Source of the DNA: Emiliania huxleyi CCMP1516
Lineage: Eukaryota; Haptophyta; Isochrysidales; Noelaerhabdaceae
Direction of reading: 5' to 3'
Assembly (NCBI RefSeq): GCF_000372725.1
Contig: NW_005200362.1
Span: 60,682 to 117,807, forward strand
DNA length: 57,126 nucleotides
Within the stretch, counting starts at the first letter, position 1. Each line of letters opens with the position of its first letter. Made by a program: the position numbers and the translations under genes. Of the stretch, positions 40,951 through 51,712 are shown one piece after another. Under the pieces are notes generated by a model. It was not told the DNA's origin and did not search any database. It worked only from the letters and a program-made list of their open reading frames with translations.

Positions 40951-42009
40951 TCACACCTCCCCCAAGAGCTCCTGCGGCGCTTGCTCACGCGAAGCATCGA
41001 AGTAAAGAGCGACGCCTGCTCGTCGTGATCGCCTTGCAGCATCGGCCACGCCCTGCATGATAGGGCACGAGAGCGTCCGTCGCTCTGCCTCTGTCAACAA
41101 GTGTGGCGTCGACTGCGGCAAGGATGTCTGTCGCGTCGGCAGCGCCCACGCGGGGCGACCACCCGATGGGTCCGAGGCCTCTGCCTCACTGCACGCCGAC
41201 ACAAAGGGGACCGCCGGCGCAGCCTCCGAACCCCCAACCGTTAGCTCCTCCGCCTCGGAATCCGCGGCCCTCGCTGCCGCCTCCGCCGCCACCTTCGCTG
41301 CCTCCGCCACCCTCGCTGCCTCAGCGCGTTTGCGTTGAATCAGCGAGCGATGGGAGTCGGAGAGAGGTGGACCAGAGCTCGCCGCCTCAGTGCAAATGGC
41401 GTCGTACTCGTTGGCTGCAATTTGAGCATTGGCCACGCCACCTGTCTTGAGAGTCATGTTTGCCGCCGAGATGCGCAGCTCTCGCTTCCGGGTTAGCGCA
41501 AAGGCAGCGGTATACGCGTAGGCTGCGAGGGAATGTTGGCCGCCAGCGTTAGAGCTCGACCCAAGTCTCGTGAGCTCGCCGGCTGTCGTCGCTGCAACGG
41601 ACGGGTCAATGCGGAGTGGTGCAGACACGACCTCAGAAGCCGGCCCAGACTCCATCATCGCCAGCGCGTCCCCTCTCTTTCGCAGCACCATTGCATGTGC
41701 TATCGGATCAAGAGGTGGGCTCTGCGAAAGCAGCGCATCGAACTCACTGCATGCCTGCTCAGGCTGCTGGAGCTTCAGGCGCATATTTGCCGCAGATATC
41801 CGCGCCTGGACACGGCCGCCGATGGCGTGCGCAGCGTCAAAGAGGGAGGCTGCACTGTCAATGGCACCCTGCGCATTCGCCGTCTTAGCCAACCCGGTCA
41901 GGCGAGCGGCGAGATCCGCCATTTGTAGGTGGCCTGCAACGACACTTGCGGTCTCTCTTGCGGGACGCGTCCGACAAGGTGGGTGGAGTGCTTTCACGCG
42001 CGCTTTCAT
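40951..42009 (-). CDS. TPR-like helical repeat protein
   Basis: 352 residues, one exon, ATG at 42009. Two related ~45-residue helical blocks are visible: AASLFDAAHAIGGRVQARIS plus AANMRLKLQQPEQACSEFDA, and AAYAYTAAFALTRKRELRIS plus AANMTLKTGG ... EYDAI. This A-rich, alternately hydrophobic pattern resembles TPR/SEL-type solenoids. The C-terminal half has an Ala-rich coiled coil and a tail with low complexity. A scaffold role is inferred; no catalytic motif. Confidence 0.55.
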   Translation of the reverse strand: MKARVKALHPPCRTRPARETASVVAGHLQMADLAARLTGLAKTANAQGAIDSAASLFDAAHAIGGRVQARISAANMRLKLQQPEQACSEFDALLSQSPPLDPIAHAMVLRKRGDALAMMESGPASEVVSAPLRIDPSVAATTAGELTRLGSSSNAGGQHSLAAYAYTAAFALTRKRELRISAANMTLKTGGVANAQIAANEYDAICTEAASSGPPLSDSHRSLIQRKRAEAARVAEAAKVAAEAAARAADSEAEELTVGGSEAAPAVPFVSACSEAEASDPSGGRPAWALPTRQTSLPQSTPHLLTEAERRTLSCPIMQGVADAARRSRRAGVALYFDASREQAPQELLGEV

Positions 42010-42530
42010 GCTGCCGAAGTTATTAATGCGGGGAGCGGGGGGCGCAGTAGGGCGCCAAGGGAGGAACAGAGTCCACGTTACCTCTTTTGCGAGTGACGAA
42101 CCTGGCTACCTCCGATCAAGAGAAAAAGAAAGCGCGGCTGGAACGCTCATGTAGGATCGCGAGCTCTTTCTCCGTAAGTAAGCTCGACCTCTTTTCCTAT
42201 GTTGAGACTCGATGCTGTTCCTGGGGGCGGCCTGGGTGCGTGGATGGTTGCAATGACACGGGCTGGGAGGGAGCTGTTGGCGATGTCGGAGGCGGTGGGA
42301 GCGGAGGATCGGAGGAAGAGCCGTCGGCTCGCAGAACCCAGTACCCACCGGTCTGTGTGCTCTGGGTTCCATTCTGTGAGTGATGGGTCGGCGTAGAGGA
42401 GTTGCACTTGCTCGACAGCCCCGATAGCCACTGTGCACTGACAGCTACCGATAGGTTGGGGCTATCGGATCTACATATTGATTTGCCTCCTTTTGTGCAA
42501 AAAAAGAAAAAAACTCAGACAGCTCGGCTA
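42010..42530. other. Spacer
   Basis: Moderately AT-rich between two co-oriented genes, with an A-run around 42500. No feature was recognised. Confidence 0.5.
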
Positions 42531-44399
42531 CTATTGACTTGCACCCTGTGGCCGCAGAGTATTTCTGTGCACTTCCACGCGGCTCGTCGATCGCGCATCG
42601 ACGCTGACGGCGGCGGCGACGCTGCTCCATCGCCCTACGAGCGCGTTGCCGTCGATCGCGACGCCATCAGCCTCGCAGACGGCCACTGCCGCGCCGAGAG
42701 GCACGCCGGACGACGATGTGGGCGGGTTGGCAATCGTGTTGTCGCGCACTGCCGCGCTGGCCGCGTTGCCGACAGAGATGGCCAGGCCACGGAACCAGCC
42801 GTCGAAGCGATTGTCCGCAACGGTGACTCTGCGGACGCCACGATACGTGAGGCGGCGGAAGGGCGCGGGCTGCCCTGCATGCGGCCCGACGACGGCTGTG
42901 GCGACCACCCCGAGCAGTGACGGAGCGGTGCCAGTATGCCACGGGTCTGTAGCGCAGCGGCTGTTGTTCACGAAGGCGTTGTGCACGATGGTGACGTTGC
43001 GCGGCATCCATCCCATGCGCGCCTCCTTGGGGTCGTCGTAGTCGTCGTCGTTGATCAGCAGCACGGCAGCAGCCGGGTTGTCGACGAAGGCGTTGTGCTC
43101 GATGACGCCGTCGCGCGCCATGCACAGCACGCCGAAGCGGCGTGACGCGATCGTGCTGTCAGCGATGCGGAAGCCCGGACCGGTGAGGTTGTCATTCGCC
43201 CACAAGCTCGTCGCGTCGCAGGCGATGCCATCGAGCGGTTCGGCGAAGCTGACGGTCGGCGCGGACGCCGGGCCTGCCGCGGAAAGCACGGTGGCACTCG
43301 CGGCGGGCAACCCGCTCGTGGCCGTGGGAGTCCACACGCGCATCACGTCGCCTGGGCGCGGAAGGCCGATGCCGCTCAGCGTGTACGACTCACCGACCTG
43401 CCGCGTGCATACGCCGCTGCGCGTCTTGACGATGATCCCGTCGTCGCCAATGGCCACGAGCCGTGAGCCGTGGACGGTGGGCCCGACGCGCGCGTCCAAA
43501 ACGAACACGCCGTCCGCATTGGTGCTGTGGTAGCGCCCTGGCGCAGGCGCGACTGTTGCGTCGCGCACGACGAGGGCGCTCGAGCCCTCCGCCACGAACG
43601 ACGCGCCGGGCGACGCGTGGATGCTCACGCCCTCGAACGCGCACTCGCCGCACAGGCTCAGGCCGAACGTTGGCGACTCGTAGTAGCGCGCAAGGTGCAC
43701 GATTGGGTCGCCGACCTCTGGAGGGACGACGGCATCATCTCGCGACTCGAGTGGCGGAGGCACCGCGCCGGCGCCGAGGCGTGAAGTGCACGTCCTGCTG
43801 AGCTCGAGGGGAGAGCAGAGCGTCACGTCAAAGACGCCGCCGCCGCGATCCGTCCAGTTGGCGACGACGTGCAGGTTGAGAGTGCCCTCCTTGTGCCGCG
43901 TCGGCGCCGCACGATCCTTGACCAGGGCCCAGCGCTCGGCCCGGTACGCGCCAGACGCGACAAAGTATGGGTTGCTCAGCATCGGAAAGCCGTTGTCGAT
44001 CTTGAGCGAGTAGCGCAGCGGCGAGCGCACCGCGACCACGCGTCCCTGAGTCATCGGCAGAGGCTCATAGTCAATCGTCAGGTTGCTCACGAGAAGGCGC
44101 GTGGCGTTTGTGACGCGCAAGAATCCAGCAACCGGCGTTGTCACTACAACCGTCGCTCCGCAGCCGTCGATGCGCAAATTTGCAACGTTGGATACGCTCA
44201 GCACGCTGCTGCCAGCAGTGCCTGAGCTACCGAGCCGGTACTCGCGCAAAGCAAACAAGAGCGCAGTGTTCGCCGCGTGCGCTCGCGCGCTCGCGGCAGC
44301 GGCGTCGAGCGCGGCCTGGACAGACGTGAAGTTGTCGACGTGCAGCACGAGCGCGCCCTCCGCGCGAGCAACGCAGTCGGGCGGCGGCGTTGCGAACAT
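42531..44399 (-). CDS. Right-handed beta-helix protein, GH110/polygalacturonase-like
   Basis: About 622 residues from the ATG at 44399 (MFATPPPDCVARAEG). The frame continues upstream into the R2 repeat, so a different first exon with a signal peptide is likely. Repeated short beta-strand turns run through the protein (LRIDGCGATVVVTT, FLRVTNATRLLVSNLTIDY, CAFEGVSIHASPG, VTVADNRFDGWFRGLAISVG). The most informative part is RYHSTNADGVFVLD with VAIGDDGIIVKTRSG: N-A-D-G plus G-D-D is the active-site layout of GH110 alpha-galactosidases and GH28 polygalacturonases. Likely a secreted carbohydrate-active enzyme acting on galactose- or uronic-acid-containing polymers. Several N-x-S/T sequons fit secretion. 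Confidence 0.65.
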   Translation of the reverse strand: MFATPPPDCVARAEGALVLHVDNFTSVQAALDAAAASARAHAANTALLFALREYRLGSSGTAGSSVLSVSNVANLRIDGCGATVVVTTPVAGFLRVTNATRLLVSNLTIDYEPLPMTQGRVVAVRSPLRYSLKIDNGFPMLSNPYFVASGAYRAERWALVKDRAAPTRHKEGTLNLHVVANWTDRGGGVFDVTLCSPLELSRTCTSRLGAGAVPPPLESRDDAVVPPEVGDPIVHLARYYESPTFGLSLCGECAFEGVSIHASPGASFVAEGSSALVVRDATVAPAPGRYHSTNADGVFVLDARVGPTVHGSRLVAIGDDGIIVKTRSGVCTRQVGESYTLSGIGLPRPGDVMRVWTPTATSGLPAASATVLSAAGPASAPTVSFAEPLDGIACDATSLWANDNLTGPGFRIADSTIASRRFGVLCMARDGVIEHNAFVDNPAAAVLLINDDDYDDPKEARMGWMPRNVTIVHNAFVNNSRCATDPWHTGTAPSLLGVVATAVVGPHAGQPAPFRRLTYRGVRRVTVADNRFDGWFRGLAISVGNAASAAVRDNTIANPPTSSSGVPLGAAVAVCEADGVAIDGNALVGRWSSVAAAVSVDARSTSRVEVHRNTLRPQGASQ

Positions 44400-45306
44400 A
44401 CGGCGGTGCGCGAGCGCCGAGGCTGTCAGCGCGCGTGCTGGGGTAGCGGCGCAGGCCTGCTGCGCGAGCGGAGCCCGGGGGGAGGGGGGGGGGGGGGCCG
44501 CTCGCTGGTTGCTCTCGTGTAGGTCTCGAGGTCTCGAGGTGGATATCCTTTGGCCGCGTTGGGTAGCCCTCCTTTTGGTATATATACTGGACCTAGTCTG
44601 CATAGACCATAGTCCACACGTACGCGGGCGCGGGGACACGACCCATAGTCGTGGCCGTGTCCCCCGTCTTAGAGCCCTAGCGGCGAGGCGCGGGACCGTG
44701 CAGTGGCGACTCAGAAAAGTAAAGGCGGCCGCCTGACAGGTGAAGGGTCGAGATGGGCGGCGCCCATGGCGCCCTAGCATGGGCCTCTACTGACGAGGCG
44801 ATCTCACTTTTCTGCCCCGACGATTGCTCTGTGGTGTGCCGTTTGCTCCTCAGTCCTATCTCTGCATCGACATATGATTAGCGCTCCGTGTTTTCCCCCT
44901 ACAAAGGACGTGCCCGTACATGCACACCCCGCAGTGGCCAGTAGCAGTACGCCATGCACAGACGAGAGCGAGACGGCCCAGACGGGTGCACCCCCGCGCC
45001 CGTAGAGTATCCCCGTAACCGTGATGTCGGGCGGCGTGTGGGCTGCTGCGCTGTGGTGCCTCGGTGGCACGTCGCCGTCCCGACACACCCAGCCTCCCGC
45101 GCCGCGCGTTTCTTTCACGTTGGCGCGAGCGGAGGGCACCAGCGGCTCGGACACCGACGAGACAGCGCCGCCGCAGCCTCGTCTCGTGCCTGCCGTGGCG
45201 ATGGGCGACCTCTCCGTCGACCCAGTCACCTTCTGGGAGCGGCTCTCCAAGCTCCACAAGACGTGGAACGTGCGCGGCCGGTGGGCTCTACACTACCATA
45301 CCACGG
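44400..45306. other. Spacer with R2 copy
   Basis: R2 copy 3 at 44525-44563, a G-run at ~44480-44497, and AGCGGCGAGGCGCGGGACCGT at ~44680, repeated at ~50940. The + frame at 45021-45332 contains LSVDPVTFWERLSKLHKTWN, which may be a real exon fragment but has no partner. Confidence 0.4.
44525..44563 (-). repeat. Dispersed repeat R2, copy 3
   Basis: Inverted copy of the 40-bp core found at 15281 and 32947. Confidence 0.75.
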
Positions 45307-47719
45307 TCAACACTGCACGTCGTCCAAACTAGCATCTTCGCAAGCTGGCGGGTCGGGGGCCAACGGGGCGGAGCCGAAGAGAGCGCGGCGTTCGCGGAGC
45401 CGTCGCGTCGAGCACAAGCACGTGTGCACCTCGATCAAAGTGTCGCCGGTGGCGGCGATGTCGACGGGGTCGAGGGTGCAGAGCGCGCCGCCAGCGTGTA
45501 TGTCACGCTCGCAGCGCAGGCCAAGCGCCTCGACCCCGCCGCCGGGCGCGCGTGCAGTCGCCGATGCGGCGCGGTACGCCCCAGGCAGCATCACAGTGGC
45601 CAGGAGGCCACGGACAGCTCCGCTGCCGGTGTTGGCGAGGGAGAGGCTCAGGATGCCAGAAGGGTCGTCGAAGATGGCACGCCGCGCGATGATCCGCGGC
45701 AGCGCCACGCTTATGTTTGTGACGTGCGGCCTCGCAAGCGCCGCAGCGGTGATGATGCCGTCAAAGAGTCGCTCTGAGTGGGAGAGGGATGAGAAGGTCG
45801 GAGTCTGAGCGCGGATCTACCACTGTGCGCCACAAGCACACCGATTAGCGCGTCGTCATAGACAGAGCCGACGGCCACGTTGGCTGTGGTGACCATGAAG
45901 ATGGTGCCGTCGCGATCGAATGTGCGGTCCGTGTCGTTGTAAAAGTACGCGTCGGGGTGGCCGTCGCCGTCGGTGTCCACTGCTTGCGCCATCGTCTTCT
46001 CGAAGAAGCGCATGCCCTGGGCGACCCGCCCGTGCGCTGGCTCGTCCCCGGGCCAGCCGCCCAAGCCTCCGAGGGCGTATGAGGTGGACAGCGAGGGCGT
46101 CAATTTGAACATCTGCAGGACTTGGTTGTCGTCGAGGAAGGCTCCGTCGCCCGGGCTGCCCTCGAGCGACTTCCAGAGCAAGTTTCTGGAGATGTTGGCC
46201 CGCCCTTGCTTGATGAAGCGGTCTGTAGTGGGGTTGGAAATAGATGGGCAGTGGGCAGTGGGCAGAGTGATTCAGGAGCCATGAGGGAATCAGGAGCACA
46301 CCGGCTTCTGCAGTACGCGGCGCCCACGCGCGCATCCAAGCGAGCGCCCACCCATCGAGGCCGGGGCTGCCAAGAGCCGTGAAGAGGGTCCGGTTGAGCA
46401 CGGGGTCGGTGGAGCCGGGGTGGTCGACCAGGTAGATGGCGCGGAAAAAGGACGGCTCAGAGATTTCCGGCACGTTCACCCAGCCGCGTAGCGCGGTGGT
46501 CTGCAGCGTTTCGAACCACTTGCCGGACTCTGAGGTGTAGTCGCGCGTGCTCGGACTCGGCGTCGCTCCGGACGCGACCTAGAGCGGGGGCAGCACGCAT
46601 CAGACGAAGCTACACGAGGCGCGGGAGCGGAGCGCGGCGGACGATCACCAGTGAGGCATACAACCGTAGCGAGGCCGACGGGTGCTGGTTGCACACGACG
46701 TATACGATGCGCGGCTCGCACGGGAAACCGCCCGTCTTGCTCGCATTCATCTGCGGGCAATGCGTGGTATGTGGCGGCGAGCTGTGCAGGGTTGCTCAAT
46801 GTTTGGAGTGCGGCTGAGCCTGACGATGCAGTGCGTCCATCAGCGAGGAGAGGGTGTAGTGCACAGGATCCGGCATGACGCCGAGCGGGCCCTCCCCCGC
46901 CTCCACCACGCCGGTGGGGTCGACCAGCGCTTCAAAGGCGGTGGCGTTGGACAGCAGGCTCAGGTCTAGCGAGAGAGCATCCTGCTGCTCGTCCTGCGTC
47001 GGCCATCCGCCCTCAAAGTGCCACCCCTCGGTCGAAAGAGAGGGCTCTGCCGAAAAAGCCTCGTACAGGGTGGCGGCCTGAGCCAGGTGCGCCGAGTACA
47101 TCACGTTCTCGTTGAATACTGGGTCGGGGCAGCGGTGCCGGAGAAGGTCGGGAGGCCAGGGCCGGTCGAGGGCGACGGCGAGGGCCACGCTGATCTGGCA
47201 CATCGCCGTGTGGGTCCACCTGCACGGCCCTTTCCACGGCCTCCCGCAGTACCCACGCGCCGCCCAGTAGGAGTAGCTCGTTGGATGGAGGAGCCGCGCC
47301 GTGGCATCGCGAAGGATGCGCGCGGTTTGCGCTGGGTGGGCGGGCGTGTGTGCCGCGCCGAGCAGGGCCGCCGCGTAGGCTGTGAAGGCGAGCTGGTAGC
47401 GCGGTGCGCTAAAGCCGGGCTGCGAGGTTGGCTCGAGCGCCTCCTCGTCCCACGGCCACTCCCACGAATAGCCGCCGGGCGAGGCTGCCGCCTCTGCCGC
47501 CGTAGCGAAATCGCGCGCTCCCTTTGTGAGAACCGAGAACCAGTTGAGGAAGCCGAGCTGCTTGTCGGTCATGCCTGCGCCCGGCTCAGAGCGCAAGCTC
47601 GTCTCTACGCTGTCTGGGTCAGGCCGCAGGTCGATGAGCGCCACGGCGGGCGTGGCGAGCAGGAGCGAAGCCGCGGTGGTGCAGGGGAAAGCAGTCGCGA
47701 GTCTCGCGTGGGCAGCCAT
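45307..47719 (-). CDS. Linalool dehydratase/isomerase-domain-like protein
   Basis: ATG at 47719. Exons 47719-46820, 46750-46649, 46578-46302, 46222-45842, 45773-45307; introns 46751-46819 (GC-AG), 46579-46648, 46223-46301 and 45774-45841 (GT-AG), all 68-79 nt. An N-terminal signal-like segment (TTAASLLLATPAVALIDL) is followed by an alpha/alpha-barrel type sequence with NENVMYSAHLAQAATLYEAF, then FPCEPRIVYVVCNQHP, RFIKQGRANI, YALGGLGGWPGDEP and FMVTTANVAVGSVYDDALI. The N-x-M-Y-S-x-H-L ... L-Y-E and C-E-P-x-x-V-Y-x-x-C-N signatures match the linalool dehydratase/isomerase family, known for terpene alcohol chemistry in bacteria. The substrate here is unknown. A DTDGDGHPD loop looks like a calcium-binding insertion. 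Confidence 0.7.
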
Positions 47720-47825
47720 CGCAGTCTATAAGCGCGCTGCGGCTCCGGGACCGGGGGCAAAAACGGCGGTTTCGCGTTCCGCTTTACCCCCGCCGGCTAC
47801 TCTTCGGGCGTTGTCGAGGACAGCG
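47720..47825. promoter_or_regulatory. 106-bp divergent promoter region
   Basis: Only 106 bp separate the start codons of the - strand LDI-like gene and the + strand methyltransferase gene. An inverted repeat at 47752-47792 (CGGGGGCAAAA ... TTTACCCCCG) sits in the middle and TCTATAAGCG lies at 47725. Shared regulation is inferred from layout. Confidence 0.5.
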
Positions 47826-49070
47826 ATGGCGACAGCGACGAGATGCCTGCTCGTGGGAGGGTGCGTCGCAGCGCTGCTGCTCTGGCGGCAGCGCCGGGCC
47901 GTGCGTTTCGCGCGCGCCAACCTGCTGCGTTGCAGCATGTGCGGCACTCTGCGTGCGCCCATCGAATTCACGCCGAGGCAGGCGCGCCGAGATGGGACTA
48001 TGCGAAAGTGCAGACCGTGCGTGGCCATGTACGTGGAGACACCAAGGTCCGCCGCGGACAAGGAGGCTCGCAAGGCAGCGCGTGCGCTCGAGCGCTCACA
48101 AGCGCTCGCGGCGGCGGAAGCGGCACGTGATGCCGTGAGTGCTGCGCAGGAGGCTGCAGCAGACCGCATAGAGGATCCGCTGCGTCTCGCGAGCAAGGCG
48201 GAGACGGTGTTGCGTGGGCGGAGCGATCGCGTGCTTCTGGTGCTCGAGAACTGCAGCGACGACCTGAACCATGTGGCCGTGTTGCGGACCGCCGAGGCTC
48301 TCGGCGTGCTGCGCGTCTGGCTCGTGCAGCGGCTATCGGCGCCGCTGCCCGCAGACACGCGGCCCTCGCCAGCGCCACTCGACGCCACGACCGCGGGTGA
48401 GGCGGTGGAGCGCGCGCAGCTGAGCCAACGCGCCAACAGTCGCGCGACGCGCCGGCTGCAGGCGCGCGCAGCGCAGCGCGGGCTGGACTGCAGCTCGCTG
48501 CTCGGGTCGCGGCAGGCGAAAGTCTACGCGTCTCATCTCGACATTCGCGTCTTCACGTCGAGCGCGGAGTGCATCGACGCGGTGAGGGCCGATGGGCGTG
48601 CGCTGTGGGTGACAGACTTGTCGCAGGAGGCGCTCCCCCTCACCTCCGACGTGGCGGCGCTACGGCGCGCGCTGCCTCCGCGGCTCGCGATCGTCATCGG
48701 CTCCGAGGGCGTCGGCGTCTCAAAGGTCATGGTCGACGCCGCCGACGTGCGCGTCTTTTTGCCCATGTGGGGCTTCACCGAGTCCTTCAACATCTCCGTC
48801 GCGACCGCCCTCGTCCTCCAGCGGCTCCTCGACGCCATGCCCGACTCGCGCGGCGCGCTGCCGCCCGAGGAGATGCAGCGGCTGCGCACGGAGTGGTACG
48901 ATGCGCTCGCGCGGACGGAGGAGCAGCGCGCCGCCTTTGCGCGGCTCGCCGAGCGAGGCGGCGCGCGACCTCTCCGCGATACGCGGCGGCCGGAGGCGCA
49001 CCGCGACGAGCAGCGAGGGCGCACCGGCGAGAAGCGGCGCCTCTGGAGTCGTGGCGTCGGCGCAGAGTGA
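47826..49070 (+). CDS. SpoU/TrmH-family RNA 2'-O-methyltransferase with zinc ribbon
   Basis: 414 residues, one exon, ATG at 47826 (the frame is open 300 nt further upstream but overlaps the divergent gene). Residues 7-20 are hydrophobic (LLVGGCVAALLLW), suggesting a transit or membrane segment. A four-Cys ribbon follows: CSMCG at ~36-40 and CRPC at ~62-65. The SpoU domain has motif 1 DDLNHVAVLRTAEALGV and motifs 2/3 IVIGSEGVGVSKVMVDAADV, then FLPMWGFTESFNISVATAL with the knot-forming S-x-N-x-S-x-A. This trefoil-knot family methylates ribose 2'-OH in tRNA or rRNA using S-adenosylmethionine. TrmH (tRNA Gm18) is the nearest type. The targeting signal suggests an organellar substrate. Confidence 0.85.
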   Translation: MATATRCLLVGGCVAALLLWRQRRAVRFARANLLRCSMCGTLRAPIEFTPRQARRDGTMRKCRPCVAMYVETPRSAADKEARKAARALERSQALAAAEAARDAVSAAQEAAADRIEDPLRLASKAETVLRGRSDRVLLVLENCSDDLNHVAVLRTAEALGVLRVWLVQRLSAPLPADTRPSPAPLDATTAGEAVERAQLSQRANSRATRRLQARAAQRGLDCSSLLGSRQAKVYASHLDIRVFTSSAECIDAVRADGRALWVTDLSQEALPLTSDVAALRRALPPRLAIVIGSEGVGVSKVMVDAADVRVFLPMWGFTESFNISVATALVLQRLLDAMPDSRGALPPEEMQRLRTEWYDALARTEEQRAAFARLAERGGARPLRDTRRPEAHRDEQRGRTGEKRRLWSRGVGAE

Positions 49071-49214
49071 CCTGTCGTGTGTAGGCGCTATAACGGCGTT
49101 ATTTCTTCTGACTCGTCATGCAGTATATTGCTGTACCCCCTCGGCGTGTGAAACGTCTGTGGGTCCATAGACTGGTTGGGTAAAGGGGAAGGACCCCCGG
49201 GTTGTTGCACGAGT

Positions 49215-49880
49215 ATGTATGTATCTAGTGAGAGGACTCGAGATTGGTTCGAGATTGGGGCAGAGCGAGTGGGAGACTTTTCGGCGGGCGAAATGCGGCG
49301 GTTTGGATGCGTCCCCTTTGGGACGACCTGTTGGTACGACCTGTGGGACGACCTGTGGCAGCGACCGATGCCGTCACCGGACGCGGCGGCGAGGCACACG
49401 GGCGCCGGCGTGGCGCGTCGGCAGGCCCACCACGAGCGGATGCGCGACGAGCGCGCTCGGGAAGCGGCCGCGGGCGACGCGGAGCTTCCGCCGGAGGACG
49501 ACGCGGTCGAGATGGCGAGCGCCGCCCAGCTGCTGGACAGCGTGGCGGAGGTGGGCCCGAACTACACCCTGCTGCGCAGCAAGGAGACGAAGGCGAAGCG
49601 GCGGAAGCGACAGCGCGAGGATGCCAGGGCGGCGCTCGACGGCCACACTGTCCTGTCCACCGGATCGCGCCTCGAGATCTTCTGCGACAGTGAGCGGTGG
49701 TACCCTGCGACCGTCATGGCGCGGGAGGAGGACGGGGACGGACGGATCGCGCACCAGGTCGAGTACGACGGCTACCCGGATCGGCGGTGGTGGCACATGC
49801 TGGACGACGAGCGGTGGCGAGCCGTCGCAGAGCAGGCCGGCGCGGGCGCAGGAGGCGCCGCCGCCGACCAGACCGATTAG
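49215..49880 (+). CDS. Tudor/Agenet-like domain protein
   Basis: The frame opens on TTG at 49176 and the first ATG is 49215, giving about 221 residues; an upstream exon is possible. Residues ~60-145 are charged helix (RRQAHHERMRDERAREAAAG, KETKAKRRKRQRED). The C-terminal domain has GSRLEIFCDSERWYPATVM, then HQVEYDGYPDRRWWHMLDDE. The W-Y-x-A-x-V ... V-x-Y-D-G ... W pattern is that of small beta-barrel Tudor/Agenet domains, which bind methylated lysine or arginine on histones. Nuclear role inferred. Confidence 0.6.
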   Translation: MYVSSERTRDWFEIGAERVGDFSAGEMRRFGCVPFGTTCWYDLWDDLWQRPMPSPDAAARHTGAGVARRQAHHERMRDERAREAAAGDAELPPEDDAVEMASAAQLLDSVAEVGPNYTLLRSKETKAKRRKRQREDARAALDGHTVLSTGSRLEIFCDSERWYPATVMAREEDGDGRIAHQVEYDGYPDRRWWHMLDDERWRAVAEQAGAGAGGAAADQTD

Positions 49881-51579
49881 GCTCGACGCCGCGCTCGCGC
49901 TGTGGGGCTGCCACAAACTCGCCGCCGAGCGTGCCACCGACGGCGTCCCGGCGGAGGTGATGGAGTGTGAGACCTGAGGCTGCGGAGGTGACGCCTGAGG
50001 TACCGGTCCGTGCACAGCGACTCAGCCGGCGACCGCCACGGGCTCAGACGAGACTTGTCGAGTCGTTCCAGCTCAGCTTCACCGTGGTCCTCGGGCGTCT
50101 GTCGACGTCAGGACCACCCATACAGCTCGCGGGTTTGAGGTCGCAAGAGCCAAGATGGTGGCGTTTGGACATCCCAACCATCACACAAGACAGCCTGTAG
50201 GTGATGGCGGGACGGCGCAGTGTTTGTGGCACTCGGCAGTAGGCACCCGCGGCACGGCCCCGCTGTCGGCTCTCGCGGGCTGCGGAACCGGACCCAGAAA
50301 GGGACGGTCCGGGCGAGTGTGGCAGCTCCTGCGCTAGTATGGGCACCCTCTATTATAGCACTACTGATCCTGGTCATTAGAGCTGCCAGGGATAGCGTCA
50401 GGAGCTGGTAGGAGTCAAAACCCCTCATATTTGAGACATCGTGTCCCATATACTCGTGCAACAACCCCCCCTGAGTTGAACAGGGGTTGTGCGCCAAGCC
50501 CTCCTGCTCGGCTCCAGCGAGTAGACAAGTGTTGTCATCAACAGAGTAGAAGGATCTGACCTCGGGGCCGATGTGACCAAGCGCTGGTAGCATGGTTTTA
50601 CCTCACACCCATGGTCTCACAGTGTGCCGGCAGTCGCCGAGCAGTGTCGCTCACACAAGCCGCAGCACAAGTGACTGAGGGCCAGTGAGGGCGAGCCCAT
50701 CGGTGTGACAGCTATGGCAGCCACACAGTGGGCTGTGTCATCTGTGCAGAGTGTGTGAGCAGCAGAGGAGCTTCACTCCAGGCTTCAGGCGCAAAGAGCT
50801 GCATGCCACCGAAGGCGCTGTCGAGGTTCGCCGAGCGCGGCACAGGTTGGAGGACACCGTCACCGACGAGCGCGTTGGAGTATTCACTCCGGACAAAGAC
50901 GGCCACACGCACACGAGCTGCGGTCGTGTGGCCGTCATAGCGGCGAGGCGCGGGACCGTCTGTGGCGAAGTGGGTCGCGTCCTCCGATTTCCGTCAACTC
51001 ACGGTCCTTCCCCCGTACTCGAAGGGAGTAGTAGTCTTGAGCACTTGAGCACTGGATAGGGCCGATTCCGCGTGGTACGGGACCCCTCGATCGTCTCGCC
51101 CTCCCTCACTGGTGTGTTCATCGGGGGGGTCATAACAAACACGGTACAGGATCGAGGTGCACGCCGCCGAAGCAGTGTCGTCCCCCCTCTCCCCGACGGC
51201 GATGGCGGTGTGACCGATCGAGCTACAAGAGGAGCTTGTTCAGCAGGATCAGGAGTGGTCAGATGCACTACCTCACTGGGCATGAGACCACCGTACGACG
51301 CATCCATCACCGTCTCGGATTTATGTGGGATCGAACCACTCCGGGATGGGGCAGCCCCATCGAGTTGTGTTTTCCTCGCCATCTGGTTAATTGTCAAAAT
51401 TCCTGTTGTGCAGGAGGGGAGGGGGCTCTGACGGAGTGCATGGCGGGAGAGGGCAGGGAGTGGGCGCGGGGGAGGAGGGGGGGGGCTCAGCCGTGCAAAA
51501 AGCATCAATTAATAATAGTAAGGAAGACATGTTGCCCGGCCGTTCAAGAAGTCCGTCTCGATTTTCGTTTTTTTCCCAG

Positions 51580-51712
51580 ACCACTCGGGCAACTTTTACC
51601 GAAAGGCAAAGTTTTACCTGACCACTCGACCACTCGGGCAACTTTTACGAAAGGCAAAGTTTTACTTGACCACTCGGGCAGATTCGATTGCATTTTACCA
51701 CTCGGGCAAACT
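51580..51712 (+). repeat. CCACTCGGGCAACTTTTAC tandem repeat
   Basis: Three to four imperfect units of about 45-55 bp with ACCACTCGGGCA and AAAGGCAAAGTTTTAC. Function unknown. Confidence 0.75.

Noticed and set aside
45021..45332. First exon of a chromatin protein (FWERLSKLHKTWN resembles the Spt16 N-terminus)
   Set aside because: The match is too short and no following exon lies on the + strand before the divergent region.
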